This document shows, one piece after another, positions 34,514 to 46,019 of a DNA stretch of 64,000 bases. The DNA comes from Viridothelium virens (taxonomy: Eukaryota; Ascomycota; Dothideomycetes; Trypetheliales; Trypetheliaceae). The notes below the pieces were generated by a model. It was not told the DNA's origin. It did no database searches and was given only the letters and a program-made list of their open reading frames with translations. Position numbers and translations under genes: made by a program. Each line of letters begins with the position of its first letter. The stretch's first letter is position 1. The stretch spans positions 124,001 to 188,000 of the forward strand of contig ML991772.1 in the NCBI GenBank assembly GCA_010094025.1, written 5' to 3'.

Positions 34514-34954
34514 TCATCCTGACATCTCTTTTCAGGTTCCGTTTGCAAGCCATTGCTAGTGTCAAAACCATGCCACGGCTCCGAACTCTGGTCCTCAACC
34601 ATCCACCTTCATAGGGCCGGAAGGTCTCGCCCGGAATTTGGCTCAGGCCTTCCATGTTCAGTGCTTTGAGTTGTCTGGGGGGCCTGGCTCACGGTGCGCG
34701 ATGGCCCTGTCGAGCCATGAACAGGAAACTTGCTCTCGACCCAACTTCCGATTCCCGCAAAGTCCATGGGAGAATCTTTAGGTTGGCTATTTCAAGTCAT
34801 TTCCATGTCTGATAGAATATTGGGGTGCATTTTTTCTTACTTGGAACCACTAGTTGGAACTCTGGCCTGGCCGCCGTGATCTTCGTCTTTTCGATTCCCA
34901 TTATCCTGAGAGGCTGCTTCTTGTTGCTTTGCCATTTCCTATAAACGGGATGGT
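34514..34954. other. Intergenic after HET relic
   Basis: May include decayed 3' parts of the HET gene. Nothing else recognised. Confidence 0.35.
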
Positions 34955-35579
34955 ATGGAAAATACACAGAAAGAACTATCAGAAGGAGCCTTGGAGTATC
35001 TTGAAGCTTTGCTTTGTGAGATGAATGAAGGAGTAATTGAACCGAGGGTAATGGCGAAAGATGCAAGATATTTATACTTGAAATATGAGGCCGCAGACGC
35101 CGTATCCTTCGGCTATCCCAGCTTTTTGATTCTACAAATTGTGCTCAATCTGCTTATTTTAGAAGCGCACAGGCGATTCAGGGCGTCTGCTATTCGCCAT
35201 TGTGAGCTCCGTTGTTGCCTTTTACATGGTCGATCGTTTGTATAACCCTATACTGGCATATGTGAGTATGATTGGCTCTCTGATTGAAGCAAGACAAGCA
35301 ACCTTCTGCAAAAGTTTCTGCCGTCTAGTAGATGTTGAAAACGTCCCCGTCGGACCAGCCGAAACGCATTACTGGCAATGTCCCGAAACTCCCTGGAAAA
35401 CTCAAGCCGGAAGTCCTTGCTCGCTGCAGAGTACGCGAAACCGGAAGTTTCCCCGGAAGTCCCCTGCTGGCTGCAAAGCACTGAAAGTTTTCTGCTGGGC
35501 GCAGAATACTAGAGCAGAGATTATTTGCACCAATACTCTGATAATCCCAAGTAGATTTCAGGCACCATTATACTCTTGA
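34955..35579 (+). CDS. Possible two-exon gene with one membrane segment
   Basis: An ATG frame (MENTQKELSEGALEYLEALL...) reads to an Asp-Ala pair. A 61-base intron-like stretch with GTATCC donor and TTTTAG acceptor joins it in phase to KRTGDSGRLLFAIVSSVVAFYMVD, a likely membrane helix with flanking basic residues. The frame then stays open to 35579, but the distal part has low coding character and contains a threefold CCGGAAGT repeat. I do not recognise the family. The membrane segment and the clean splice phase are the only support, so this may be a real small gene, a gene fragment or chance. Confidence 0.28.
35407..35460. repeat. Short repeated CCGGAAGT motif
   Basis: CCGGAAGT occurs at 35407-35414, 35441-35448 and 35453-35460. 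The surrounding sequence is also loosely repeated (GCTCGCTGCAGAGTAC against GCTGGCTGCAAAGCAC against GCTGGGCGCAGAATAC), implying a degenerate tandem repeat extending to about 35510. Confidence 0.45.
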
Positions 35580-35699
35580 GAGCTTGTATCTATATTTTGG
35601 AAGAGAGAGCATGGATGCCTGGCGAGGATCTGTGCCTCAGCTTTCTTTTTACCCACTTGTTTCTGTGGACGATCATGATCTACAGTGGCTTGGGAAACA

Positions 35700-35755
35700 A
35701 TTCGCTTCAAAGCCACATCTACACTCCGGAGTGTAGATGTGGCTTGAAAGCGAAT
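35700..35755. repeat. 56-bp palindrome
   Basis: Two 28-base arms meet without a spacer at 35727/35728. The left arm begins ATTCGCTTCAAAGCCAC, and the centre is ACACTCC|GGAGTGT. The arms differ only by a swap inside the TTCAAAG/CTTGAAAG part. Partial symmetry continues outward: AGTGGCT at 35684-35690 against AGCCACT near 35789. A related GTGGCTCGAAAGCGGGTGG follows at about 35813, so the unit GTGGCTTGAAAGCG occurs more than once. Confidence 0.8.
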
Positions 35756-36316
35756 GAAATCTCAGCAAGGTGCTTCAGCCACTTTACCTGCTCGCAAAGC
35801 AGAATTGGTAAAAGTGGCTCGAAAGCGGGTGGCCCTCTAGAGTAAATGGGTAGGTAGGTACTAAATTTATCTCGCAAGTGTAGCTCAGGAACCTTATTTC
35901 TCGCTAAAGTGGGCTAATACATCTATTGCTTACCACGGTGTAACATCCCCGATCAACTCTTATCCATCTTACTAAAGGGGATAAGGGCTCTTAGAATCAG
36001 CGGCAGTGAACAGATCTTATGATCATTGGAATGCAAAACGTAGAAGGTTCTTTTCATTTCTTTTGTGGCTACTTCTTTCCGCCATATGTTCCGTGTCATA
36101 TATTCACCTCTTTCGCGGACCTCATCACCCTTCGTTGACGCCCGATTTCAGCTACACTTGAGCGAAATGGGGCCAAGCTTCTCTACTCGTCCGAAATAGT
36201 CATCAATGGAGGAGCTACTACGGCAAACAATGCTCTCCCGGTGGATATTGTCGGTAAACTAGAATAAGGAGCCACTTAAGTGCTGGCAAGCGCCGTCCCA
36301 TAAGATCTTCCATCTC
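35756..36316. other. Intergenic 3' of the GH17 gene
   Basis: No gene recognised. A 37-codon open stretch at 36157-36267 (plus) has plausible protein-like sequence but no start codon or family. Confidence 0.35.
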
Positions 36317-37527
36317 CTATGTATCTGAGGCAATAAGGGGATTATATCCCTTCCCATACATGCCGTAGTGCTGCTCGATATTTAGAGGATTGTCTTGGTT
36401 AGCTTTCCACTTATCATCCCCGAATTCAAAGAACACGACATCGCCATCCGGAAACTTTCCTTTGATCGAGCTCAGGGCATCCTGTTGCGCTCCCGTCCCA
36501 GACTTCGCCAGATTCTTTGCATTCCCCTCAGTCGGCCATCCCGTCTCAGTGATGGTGACGGGTTTCCCACCACACGCACGGCTGACCTGGTCACGGATGC
36601 CACGGAGCCAATTCCCATCTCCGTTCGCACCGAACGTACCCGCGAAGTAACCATGCGCGTTCGCCGCCACGTAGTCGGAGACGTCGCAGAGATGCCGGTA
36701 CTTCTCCTGGAAGAAAGTCTCGAAGACGTCGATCGTGATGACGCAGCCGTCGTATCCAGCCTTCTTGAGCATCTCCCGCGCGGTCTGCACGGCGGCCGCA
36801 ACCTGATTGACAGTGGCTTGCTTTTTATTGATGAGCTCGTTGCCCACGTCGACGGTGTGGATCATGTCCCAGTCGCCGTCGACGTCGGAGATGATGCGTT
36901 TGACTTCTGTCGAGACCTGTTTGATGTCGAAGACGGCGGCCATGACTTTCATGCCTGGGTGGCGTTTAGCGGCTTTGATTGCCTTGGCTGTTTGTTGACC
37001 GTCTGAGCCATATAAGCGAACCAGCTTGTATTTCTCGGTCTTGGTAAAGGTGTCAAAGTCAGCATTGACCTCTGATTGGGATTTGAAGCTTTGGTCAGCA
37101 TGCTTTGGCGTATAAGCGATCCCGTAGCCATCGATAGAACCTGCACAATTGGGATTCGATGAGTTCCCCGACCCTGAATCGGGTGAACCAGCGGAAGAAG
37201 AGGATGACGGGCCATGGGCCAAGGATGAACGCGCGATTTGCTGAGATACTGAAGAGGCTCCTAGCGGCGCGACATAGGATGTCGTCACTGGCTGCCCGTT
37301 GGCATCATTATAGACGACTGCTGCTGGTGCTGTAACTGTTACTATACCACTGACAGTTGATACCGCTGCCAGGTCGTTACGCTTATGCAGTAACTGAGCG
37401 TCCTTTTCTATACAGATATTGGTCCTTGAGATTCGCTTAGAACTTGTCCTGTTGACTTACCTAGAGGCTTGGCGGATCCCAGGTGTAGCAAAGCTATCGC
37501 GGCAACACTCAACAGCTTGCCCTTCAT
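36317..37527 (-). CDS. GH17 cell-wall glucanase / MP65-Scw-like protein
   Basis: Secreted glycoside hydrolase family 17 protein resembling yeast Scw4/Scw10 and Candida Mp65, which act on beta-1,3-glucan at the wall. Exon 1 (from 37527) encodes a signal peptide, MKGKLLSVAAIALLHLGSAK. A GTAAGT...TATAG intron follows, then a dibasic KR processing site, a Ser/Thr/Val-rich region and a Ser/Gly-rich linker. The catalytic domain opens NCAGSIDGYGIAYTPKHADQ. The proton donor is Glu in VDVGNELINK and the nucleophile Glu in TITETGWPTEG. Further blocks are RLYGSDGQQ, VAANAHGYFAG and FFEFGDDKWK. It is about 390 residues. No GPI signal is visible at the C terminus. Secretion and wall location are inferred from the signal peptide and family. 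Confidence 0.92.
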
Positions 37528-39160
37528 CGTCAAGTTATCAATGCAAGTCAATCTGTATGCAGCGTGATTTCGTCTGAATAGAAATATAGATTGGTACCGA
37601 CCAGCGGCTTGGCGACAGCAAGACCCGCCGTATAAAAATGAGCGAAGAAATGATGAGGCCCCGGATCTCTGGAAAGCCGGTCCAGAACTAGCCAGACATA
37701 TAAAAGCTGTATAACATCAGGATACATAAGAGATAATATGAAGATGTTGAGGGTTGCGGCACCGCTGGCGCGTGTTGGCGACCAACAATGAGACCATATT
37801 TCGAGGCATACTTGGTGAAATCTCACCAACGAAATTATCTTCCTGAACAAAGGACGCGTTAAGAAACAATTGGGTGACGTGCGGTATGAGGCATATATTA
37901 TGCCAACCCGTGCGGTATATCCAACTCTTTCTTGCAATGACGAGTCCTATGGATGATCAAGCCCTGCACTCAGCATTTTCTAGAGCCAGAGCCTACATTA
38001 TCCACGCAATGTGAAGCGGTACATCAGCCGTAGCGGCGATTTCTGACTGTCCCAGCGCTATCGTACGAGCACTTCCGATAGAACCGGCAGAAGATCAAGG
38101 ACGATTACCAACTCAAAGGTTGAGCATGTGAATAGCATAGGTTGATCCGACTAGAAGGGCTACAGATCGAAAAGATCTATCGTATCGCGCTTAATAAGTT
38201 GCAACAGCCGTCCTCAGCCGCTGACGTGCACGTGTCTCCAAATCGACAAGACAGGTCTGTGGAAGCCCAACACAATTAACGGGCCGAGTCGGATTTGTAT
38301 TGTTTAGGGAGTAGCTACCGCCGTCGTAGCGATTTTATCTCTGTTGGCGGTCCCATGGACACCGAGTCGTAAGGGTAGCTGAAATTTCAGCTGAGTCCGT
38401 TTGCGACATTATCTTAACGTTAATGTGCACGTGGGATTTGATCACGTATTACAAACTCGGTCCGGTACGATAGGAGGTAAGATGCTCTCGCATAGGGCAA
38501 GTCCTAAACTATATATATTTTACAAAAATTTTGCTCTAGTTGCCGGCGCAGGTCAGTGTACAGAATGTTGATCTTGCCTTTTACCAGACCAACTCAGGCA
38601 CTGCCTGACTACGCCGCTTGATTAATCTTTGGAAACTTCTGGGTTCGACCCACACCTTTGTAATTTTTTTTTTTTCTTTTCCCGTAACTCCTATCTATTC
38701 CTGTATCGTTTGGAAGACTTTTGCAGTATTTTCCAGACTCAAAAAGAAGCGATTTGATGCAGCAAACTTTTGAGGTTCTGAGTGAGTACGGAGTACAATG
38801 CATGCATTGAGGTCGGAGTCGGCGGCTGCGCCACGTGGTACGGGGCACTTTCTATTCCTACCATTTGCAGTGGAGGTCTGTAAATTAATCCAGATTATTG
38901 GCTCACACACAAGCACAAAGCTTTGGAAGAGCGAAGGTGTACTAACATCTTTGGTCAATGGGCATGGGCTAATAATTTACTCGGTACAGTGATTTCAGTG
39001 GCGTGAAAAAGTTCACTTCGGAATAAAATCTCGTACACCGGATATTTGGATTCTTACAGATATGCATTTCTAAATCTACTAAGTCTTGACGAGACAGAAA
39101 CGCCGCTATTGCTCTGCTTTAAAGTTGCTGAATGTCCAAACAGCCTTTTCTTTTTTCAAG
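37528..39160. other. Gene-free stretch, 1.6 kb
   Basis: Starts with the GH17 promoter. A poly-T run lies near 38668-38680. A T-arm-like GGGTTCGACCC near 38640 was considered and rejected as a tRNA. Nothing else recognised. Confidence 0.4.
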
Positions 39161-39561
39161 ATGGCTGGCACAGTCACAAAGACCGTATTGTGCACCAGCA
39201 CGGCCGCGACTGTAACAACTGACTTGTCCTCACATTCCTCTAGCGGAGTCTTCTTTTATCAATTGCCTGATCAAGTGGCAATCTGCCTGACTAAAAAACG
39301 TGACTGGAATTTGATAGTGTTATGCAGGATCGCGGGTGTCGTATGATCTTCATACGGCATAGCATGATAGCACGGTACGGCACTCCGCCAACGGGAACAT
39401 CAGAGAAGTGGGAACGATGGAACGCGATGAGGCGGGAGGAACTCGCGCCGCAGGAGCCAATGCTTGGGTTGAAGGAACGACGCCAGCAGGAGAAAGAGCT
39501 CGTGACACGAGAAGCCCTGCAGGAACTGCCAGGAGAGCTTAGTAGTGGAGATGCGGCGTAA
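39161..39561 (+). CDS. Possible small two-exon hypothetical gene
   Basis: ATG 39161 follows a pyrimidine-rich TTTTCTTTTTTCAAG leader typical of fungal genes. Exon 39161-39274 and exon 39328-39561 join in phase, through a 53-base intron with donor GTGGCA and acceptor ATGCAG, to 115 residues. The first part is Thr/Ser-rich. The second is charged and helical (KWERWNAMRREELAPQ, LKERRQQEKELVTREALQ). I do not recognise the family. The donor is not ideal, so confidence is limited; the charged C-terminal half has clear coding character. Confidence 0.4.
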
Positions 39562-39811
39562 AATGAGAGGTGTCTATAAGTTTAGGTGCCTATGCGTTTA
39601 TTTGCGTGCTCAAGAAAAATTGACAAGGCATCTTAGTCCTTGAAAATTCCCGATGATGCGGAAAATTCCATTAAAACAGATACTTCGGCTCACCTATTCC
39701 CCGACTTGAGGCCTAGACTGTGTATCTAAAGCGATCTGCCGTTAGTTGTACCCACTCATTGCTTAAGACATTGAAAGACCGGTTTCTGCTAGAATATTCA
39801 TCTCATAGCTT
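39562..39811. other. Short intergenic
   Basis: 3' flanks of two convergent reading frames. Nothing seen. Confidence 0.4.
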
Positions 39812-40552
39812 TCATGCGTGGATGCTAGCATTAGCTCTTCCGATTCTGATCCTCTCCTCTTTGGTGAAAGTCCCGACGCCTTGCTTTAAGGCTTCGATGA
39901 GTATAGGCAAGCTTCGTTCGCTAAAATCACTGGCAGAACGCGCCTTGTCCAGATCCTCGGCAAGCTCCTCCGTAACTTTGCGTAAGTAGAACCCTTTGAA
40001 GGCCTCTTCAGCTTCTATATCAGAGAGGTATTTGCCCCTTTTGGCCAGGCTTTCCTCGGAGGGTGGGTTGTTCTTGGCGGCAGTTAGCGACGAGATACCT
40101 GAAGGACCAAAAACAGCCTTTGCAAAAGTCATACCTCTTCTATGTCCCCATGTTCAGTGCCTGGGAATTCCTGTACCGATGCATTCTCCTCGACATGTTC
40201 TGCATCGCTGTTCTGCTTTAGATTCTCATCGTCTCCTGGAAGACTCTTCTAATCAAGCTGAGTTAGCTAAACAGCATGATCAAAACCCAACTTTTTAGAG
40301 ATATATGAAAAATTTTGGTGGTCAGATTAGCTTACAAGAAAATGCGTACCTTCATTGGCTTGTAAATGGTGTCATCCTCGCGCGCGTCCGGCTTTTCTGG
40401 TTCGCTACCTTCTGTGGGGGAAAACTCCACTGCGAATTTTTCAGTCTTGTCACGAGCCACTCTGTAGGCTTCGACATACCGGTGCTACGTATTTTGCGCT
40501 TGCGAGGTCTCTTCTCCGATTTTTGGCTTTTGGATTTTGATTGGGAACCCAT
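39812..40552 (-). CDS. rsa3: Ribosome assembly protein Rsa3-like
   Basis: Rsa3 is a nucleolar factor for early 60S subunit assembly, working with Dbp6. Exons 40552-40480, 40411-40350, 40248-40177 and 40117-39812 join in phase to about 170 residues. The N terminus is Lys/Arg-rich (MGSQSKSKSQKSEKRPRKRK), then acidic in exons 2 and 3, a composition typical of nucleolar factors. The C-terminal domain (FYLRKVTEELAEDLDKARSA then DFSERSLPILIEALKQG) matches the conserved Rsa3 C-terminal domain (yeast counterpart has APDFTNKSLSILADALQEG). The donor of the third intron has an alternative 45 bases downstream, so that join is provisional. Fungal orthologs vary greatly outside the C-terminal domain. Confidence 0.8.
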
Positions 40553-40828
40553 CAGTAGTTGTGTGGTTGTAGAAATTGAAGCTATTGTGGATGTAAAATC
40601 GCGAAACAAGGTTTGCCCAAGATCGGCACTGCCATTCACGGACCAATCTGTCAGTCATATCAACACTGCAGTATTCTTACGCAGCCTCTCTTATGAGCTT
40701 GATCTAGTTGTCTATAAAAACCGCTAGGCTACAAGAGTCCGCTAGAGCTCATGAAACAAGTGAACAGCGTCAACGTGTTTGAAATGATATCTTCGCACGT
40801 CCATTAAATTGGATAAATCTCGCATCAT

Positions 40829-43535
40829 TCATGCCACTTCATCAAGCAAGATTCCCTTTCCTACCAAAGGAATAATCTTGCGATCCTTTCTCAGTCTCTC
40901 GTGCTCCTCTAAAGCCTTGTTCTTCTCTCCTGTTTTCCTCTGCAGCTCGTCTAGCCCTTCTAAATGCTTCCCCATCGCACTCCTCCACTCAACCCCATAC
41001 ATTGCTCGAAACTCATCCTCCGTCGCGCCAGTAATCTGGGCCTCTAACAGTCCCTCCGCCTTCTTTGTTAGGCCCTCAATGTGGTGCTTGAATGCCGTAT
41101 CCTTCTCCAACTTCGCCTTCTTTATTACCTCCGCACTGGCAACGTTTGCTTCGGCCTCCCGCTTCCGCTTCTCTCGCAGTGCCTCCTGTCGCCTAGCTCG
41201 AGCAGCGAGGTAGCCGATGGAGTGACCGAGTGCGGCGCCTTCCTTTTTGGGCGGAGCAGTGTCGAGAGGTGGGGCGGTGAAGAAGAGGACGCGACCGTTC
41301 TCATCGCGATGGAACTGCTCGCGGATGTCTTGGGGAATGGAGAGATTTGCTGCATCATTAAGGCAGTACACTTCCATCGGTTGGGGCGTCTTATATCCGA
41401 GTCCTGAAGGAGGAACACGCCCTCCTTGTGAGTAGTTTTGGTTGGCTTGAGGAGTTGCATAGCTAGTAGTTGGTGCGGGTTGTGTAGATGTGAAGTTGGT
41501 CGATGGAGTGTGAGGGGGGAAGGAAGTGGTTTGTGGGGTTGCCACTCTTGGCATGGCAGGTGCAGGAGAACCTGACTGCCCGTAATAGGCCGGAGGATAC
41601 GAAGTGCGTATTCCTTGTGAATGAGAGGGTGAGGGCGCTGTCATCTGAGCCGTGGCAGCCGGTGCTGGCATCATCGGATCTGATCGCGGTTCTGTAGAGT
41701 ATTTGCTTGGCTGCCTGGAAGGTTGCTTGGGTGGCGGCGGAGGTGGTTGAGGTGGGGGACTTGGTGTGGGCTCTGGAGGAGGTGAATCCTATAGAATGTC
41801 TTAGTGGTGCCTGAATATTCGAGTCATGCTTAGTCAAAAAGTTACTCCTCACCTTTGGATCTCTTGGTCGTTTGTGTACAGCACCGATTTTCGGAGGCGC
41901 ATTTTCAGCACCCCACTCAGGTTTGGGTAGGTCATCTGTCTCTTTCGCATCGTCCTTCAAAAGATACGCAATTGGACTCGGCACTTTCTTCATCTTCTTG
42001 GGTGCATCAAACAGATCCATCTCGTAGTCTTTGTCCCGTACCTCATCCGGTAAACAGCTCGCCCATGTCTTAATTTTGTTCAACTTGAACTTCTCTTCGT
42101 TGTAACGGGCTTCGCACACATAAATCTCCTTGTCCGTCGGAAAATTGCGCGGGCGACCCTTGTTGTAGCGCGTGAAGAACATGACGAAACATCGATCAAC
42201 AACTTCGTCTATGTGGTGATCTCGGTATTGGCCGGTCTTGACGACTTCGCTTTCGTAGAAATGTTTATCGAAGCGATGAACTGTTTGCTCTGGCCTGTAA
42301 TACCAACATGCATTGACCCACTTCTGCCCGTCCACATCTTCCCAAGTCCGATAAATCTGAGCTACGATGGGCTTCGTCAAATCGTTTGGGTTCTGAATAT
42401 GCACCCAGTCCCCAACCTTCCATAGCTCTCCATTGTGCAGGATGCCTCCAGGTATGGGTATCCGACCTTCCTCCATAGCGTACTCGGAATCAGGTTTGGC
42501 TTTCTCGGCGTCCATAAGAGTGTGAGCCTCTTGCTGAAGCTCAACTGCATCCTTGTATATCTGACTCTCATCCTGATTATAAGACTTGGCGTTTTCGAAC
42601 ATGGTATCGACATCCTTCATGAATTGCTCCAGGGTTGTATACTTCTTTCGTTTCAGCTTCTTCTTTAGGACGTCAAACGCAACGGGGTTCTTGATCTCAT
42701 TGTAGTACTCTGGCATGGCAGATTTGTCAGGTAGGCGTTCGAAATGACTGATCTTCAGTTGACCGTGAGAGTTCTTGGGTTTGCGCAAGCCTTTCATGAC
42801 ATTTTTGATCCTAGCTTCCATAGGAGTATCTACCCGTGGCGGCCGACCCCTTCTCTTCCTGAGTTCAGCTTCTGTCACCTTGGAGTCTTCCTTCTCGGTG
42901 CCAGTTTCACGTTTGGTGATGGCGGCCGTGGAGCGAGTGCCTCTCTTCCTCTTCCGCTTGCCACCCTCATCGGAATCCTCAGCCTCCTCATCTTCATCTT
43001 CTTCCTCTTCTTCCTCTTCCTCCTCCTCCTCTTCCTGTTCTAGATTATCGTCAGGAGGTGGTATCTCGCCAAGGAAGGGAATTTTGGCAGCCTCGACAGA
43101 AACAGTCTTTTCGTCGACAGCCTTTTTCAGTTCAGACTCGAGGACCTCCTTGATGACCAACGCATCCTGATATGCCCCTGCATCCGGTCTATTGAAGACC
43201 TGTGCGTTGTGTGGTATTAGGGCAAAGTCGCGGACGAAATCTTCGAAGCTCTTGTATTCTTTTGCATTGAGTTTAGCCTTGATGGTGCTCAAAGCCATGG
43301 GCTCCTTGATGACTTCATAGTAGGCTGGGAGTACGCGCTTGTTGACTTTGCGGTGGAAAACTTTGGATGGGTCTTCCCCGTCTTTTGTTCGATAATTGTA
43401 TATGTTGTCGAGAATCTTTTGCATTGTAGTCCATTGCTCCTCGCTTACGCTAGACGAATCGCCATCTTCCAGAGCGGTTTCTGTCGATTGTACTGGTGTC
43501 GCGCTCTTCGCAGCGCGCTCTGCGGGCGAGCCCAT
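40829..43535 (-). CDS. RSC chromatin-remodelling subunit Rsc1/Rsc2-like
   Basis: Subunit of the RSC SWI/SNF-class nucleosome remodeller. Two exons (43535-41853 and 41788-40829, intron GTGAGG...CTATAG) give 880 residues. Bromodomain 1 lies at about 35-135 (FHRKVNKRVLPAYYEVIKEPM, HNAQVFNRPD). An acidic run of roughly 20 Glu/Asp sits at 167-186, with basic KRKRKRG at 193-199 and an AT-hook RRGRPP at 228-233. Bromodomain 2 lies at 238-345 (PEYYNEIKNPVAFDVL, NAKSYNQDESQIY). A BAH domain covers 371-485 (LWKVGDWVHIQNPND, WYYRPEQT). The C-terminal third is Pro/Gln/Ser-rich, followed by a conserved charged helical region. Domain order matches Rsc1/2 and the Rsc4-related set. The first ATG is at 43535; the open frame before it has no ATG. 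Confidence 0.95.
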
Positions 43536-44161
43536 CTTCCCGATTTCGAACGTGGTCGGCGCGATGAGAGCAATCGTAGAATGCGACTCGGAACCAAGAC
43601 GCGGTCGCAAGGGTTCGGTAGTGACACTGGTGAGAACGCGCAGAGATGGGACGGTCGGCCGATCTCCCGCGATTGCATTGCGCTAGCTGTTTTAGTGCTA
43701 GTCGTGTTACCGAGCTCCAGACGTTGGTGACGCCATGACGGTAAGGTGGTACAGTAGTGTATTCTATTCCATATGCTTGTGTGAATTTCATAGTTTCTTT
43801 TTTTCTCTCCAAGCGATAGTTTCGTTAGTTAAGATTCCTAGTGTCTAGGATCTTGATGATCTCTCTAGTGCTCAGTGTACACTAAAGCTTGTTCGGTCTT
43901 CGTGGGCTAGGCGGTACTCTACATAATTCCAGATAACCACCAAATTTCCTCGTGGTTTTCATGCTTCTCATCCTTCGACCAGGAGGTTCCCCGTAGCCAA
44001 GTAGGAAATGCCCTCTTATTCTTACGTCACGATTACGAGGATGCACACAAAAGCCAGTGGAAGCTGTCAATCGAGCTCTCTGACCTCGATTTCAAGGACA
44101 TGGTTTTAATATAAGGTACTCGAGGCATATACGATCCACCATCAACTTACACCACACTGAC
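43536..44161. other. Intergenic
   Basis: RSC subunit promoter and 3' flank of the P450 gene. Nothing else recognised. Confidence 0.45.
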
Positions 44162-46019
44162 TTATGCAACCTCGCCAAGCCTTACATAGCACTGCTGCGG
44201 CGTCCTCGTGAACTTAACATCCGCATCATAGCTTCCAAGCTCCTCCGGCACGGGCTTCAGGTCGAAGTTCAGGATGATCAAGGTCAACAGTAGTTTCGCC
44301 TCCGCATACGCAAGACGTTTTCCTAGACTCATCAGTCCCGAATGATCACCAGCAAGAGATGAAAGGAAGCGACATACCGAAACAACCCCTAATCCCCGCC
44401 GAAAATGGCATATTCGGCCCCGCATGGATATCGAACCTCAATCCCTTTTCATCCTCTTTCAACCATCTCTCCGGTTTGAATTCTTCAATGTCACTCGCGT
44501 CCCACTCGGCCACCTGTCCCTTTCTCTCACGACTCGACGCACTCCTCTTATTTTCATCGACCTGGATTGCAGGCGCTTTGAAGCCCGGACCCATATTCGG
44601 AAAGAAGACCTCCGTGCCCTTGGGAATGGGGCAACCGAGCAAAGTCGTGTCGACAGTAGCTTGTCGTGAGATACCTGACGCGACGGCGCCCATACGGAGC
44701 ATTTCCTCGATGACGGCGTCCAGGTAGGGAATGGGCGTTTCGAGGATGGATTCTGGGGTAGGGGAGACGGTGGAAGATGGCTCGGTGCGGGTAATGTTGA
44801 GGCCGGATTCGAGGGCGCTGCGGAGATCTCGTTGGACCTGCGGTTTATCGGATAGGTACTTGACGGCCCATTGGAAGACGGAAGCCGTGGTTTCGTGGCC
44901 CTAATAAAATGAGATTAGACAAGAGATTCCAGTCTGGTATGCAAGACTTACGCCAATCAAGAATGCCAGAAGTTCGTCCTCGAGGAATGCATCTGAAAGT
45001 CCTGCGTCACCTTTCTTAAGAGATTTCTCTTCCTGCCGAAGGATGCAGTCGACTACCGATTTCATCGCAGGTAGATCTCCACCTGACTTTGCGGCGTACT
45101 TTGCTCTCGATTCACTAATTCTCTTCGTGATGACTTTGTGCTTATACTTCAATGCTCCTCGCGCAGCCGTTACTTTGCAGACAACCCAGTGGGTGAGCCA
45201 GGGTAGGGGTGAAGCTATAGCGGCCTCAGCCGAATGCGTGATGACTCCGACCGCGTTGACGATGGGATCAAGCCCTCCTTCTTGAAATATAATCGGTTCA
45301 TCCATATTCGACTGCAAGCTATTAACTTCAGGCTTCTCGGGCAATGCCTTCCGCATGACGTCCGCCGAGCGAAGCTGGTCGCCAAATACTGAAGCCCACA
45401 TTGCATCGAACAGGGTGATCTCAAGATCGTGGGCCAAAGGGATAGGTCGACCATTGGCAAGTTCTCGCTTGGCTTTCCAGAGCTCTATCAATGCCGCCGA
45501 TGCATCGTAAACTTGAAGGGCAGCCACCTTGTTGATAAATGTAGGTGACATCGTGTCTGCCAGTGCCCGCCTCAAGGCTTTGAACTTGTCGTCCGTCTTC
45601 ATTGATATCGTGGCATGCTTTATTGTGTTGTCAAAGATTTCGCCGAAGAATTCAGATCGCTCAAACTCCTTGGTTCGTCGAATAAGAACGTCCTGAGCTT
45701 CACGGAAATCAGCACAGATTACATTAGGTCCTGCACCAGGCTTCATCCAGACTTGGATGATGGCAGAATTCATCGCTTGGCATTGTGTTGCCATCCATTT
45801 CCATGGATCTCTGTATTTCTTCACGTAAGCAGCAACTTTGGGAATGTCACCGAGGATGCTACGCTTGGAATCTTCGTTGTAGGGGATGCCTTGTATCGCT
45901 TTGGGTAACAATCGAAAATACAGAGCAATAAATCCAGCGACTGCAATTGCTAGAAACGCAGTGGAATTGGTAAGATTTTGCGGGACTATGAGTAGACCTC
46001 GCGATGAGGATGATGCCAT
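44162..46019 (-). CDS. Cytochrome P450 monooxygenase
   Basis: Heme-thiolate monooxygenase, 583 residues, from exons 46019-44952, 44900-44378 and 44322-44162. The N terminus has a membrane anchor (AFLAIAVAGFIALYFRLL). I-helix motif GHETT follows the first intron. The K-helix ExxR is EMLR in VIEEMLRMG. The PERF-type block is FKPERW. The heme-binding loop FSAGIRGCFGKRLAY carries the Cys ligand and is split by the second intron (GTATGT...GTCTAG). All essential residues are present, so it should be active. The family within CYP nomenclature and the substrate cannot be assigned. The long polar insert (NKRSASSRERKG) before FKPERW is notable. A 2OG oxygenase lies 2 kb away, beyond OTU1, but no backbone synthase is nearby. 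Confidence 0.95.

Noticed and set aside
36157-36267. 37-codon protein-like open stretch
   Set aside because: No start codon, no splice borders and no recognised family; too short to support.
38600-38680. T-arm-like GGGTTCGACCC suggesting a tRNA
   Set aside because: No matching acceptor stem, D-arm or anticodon arm could be built around it.
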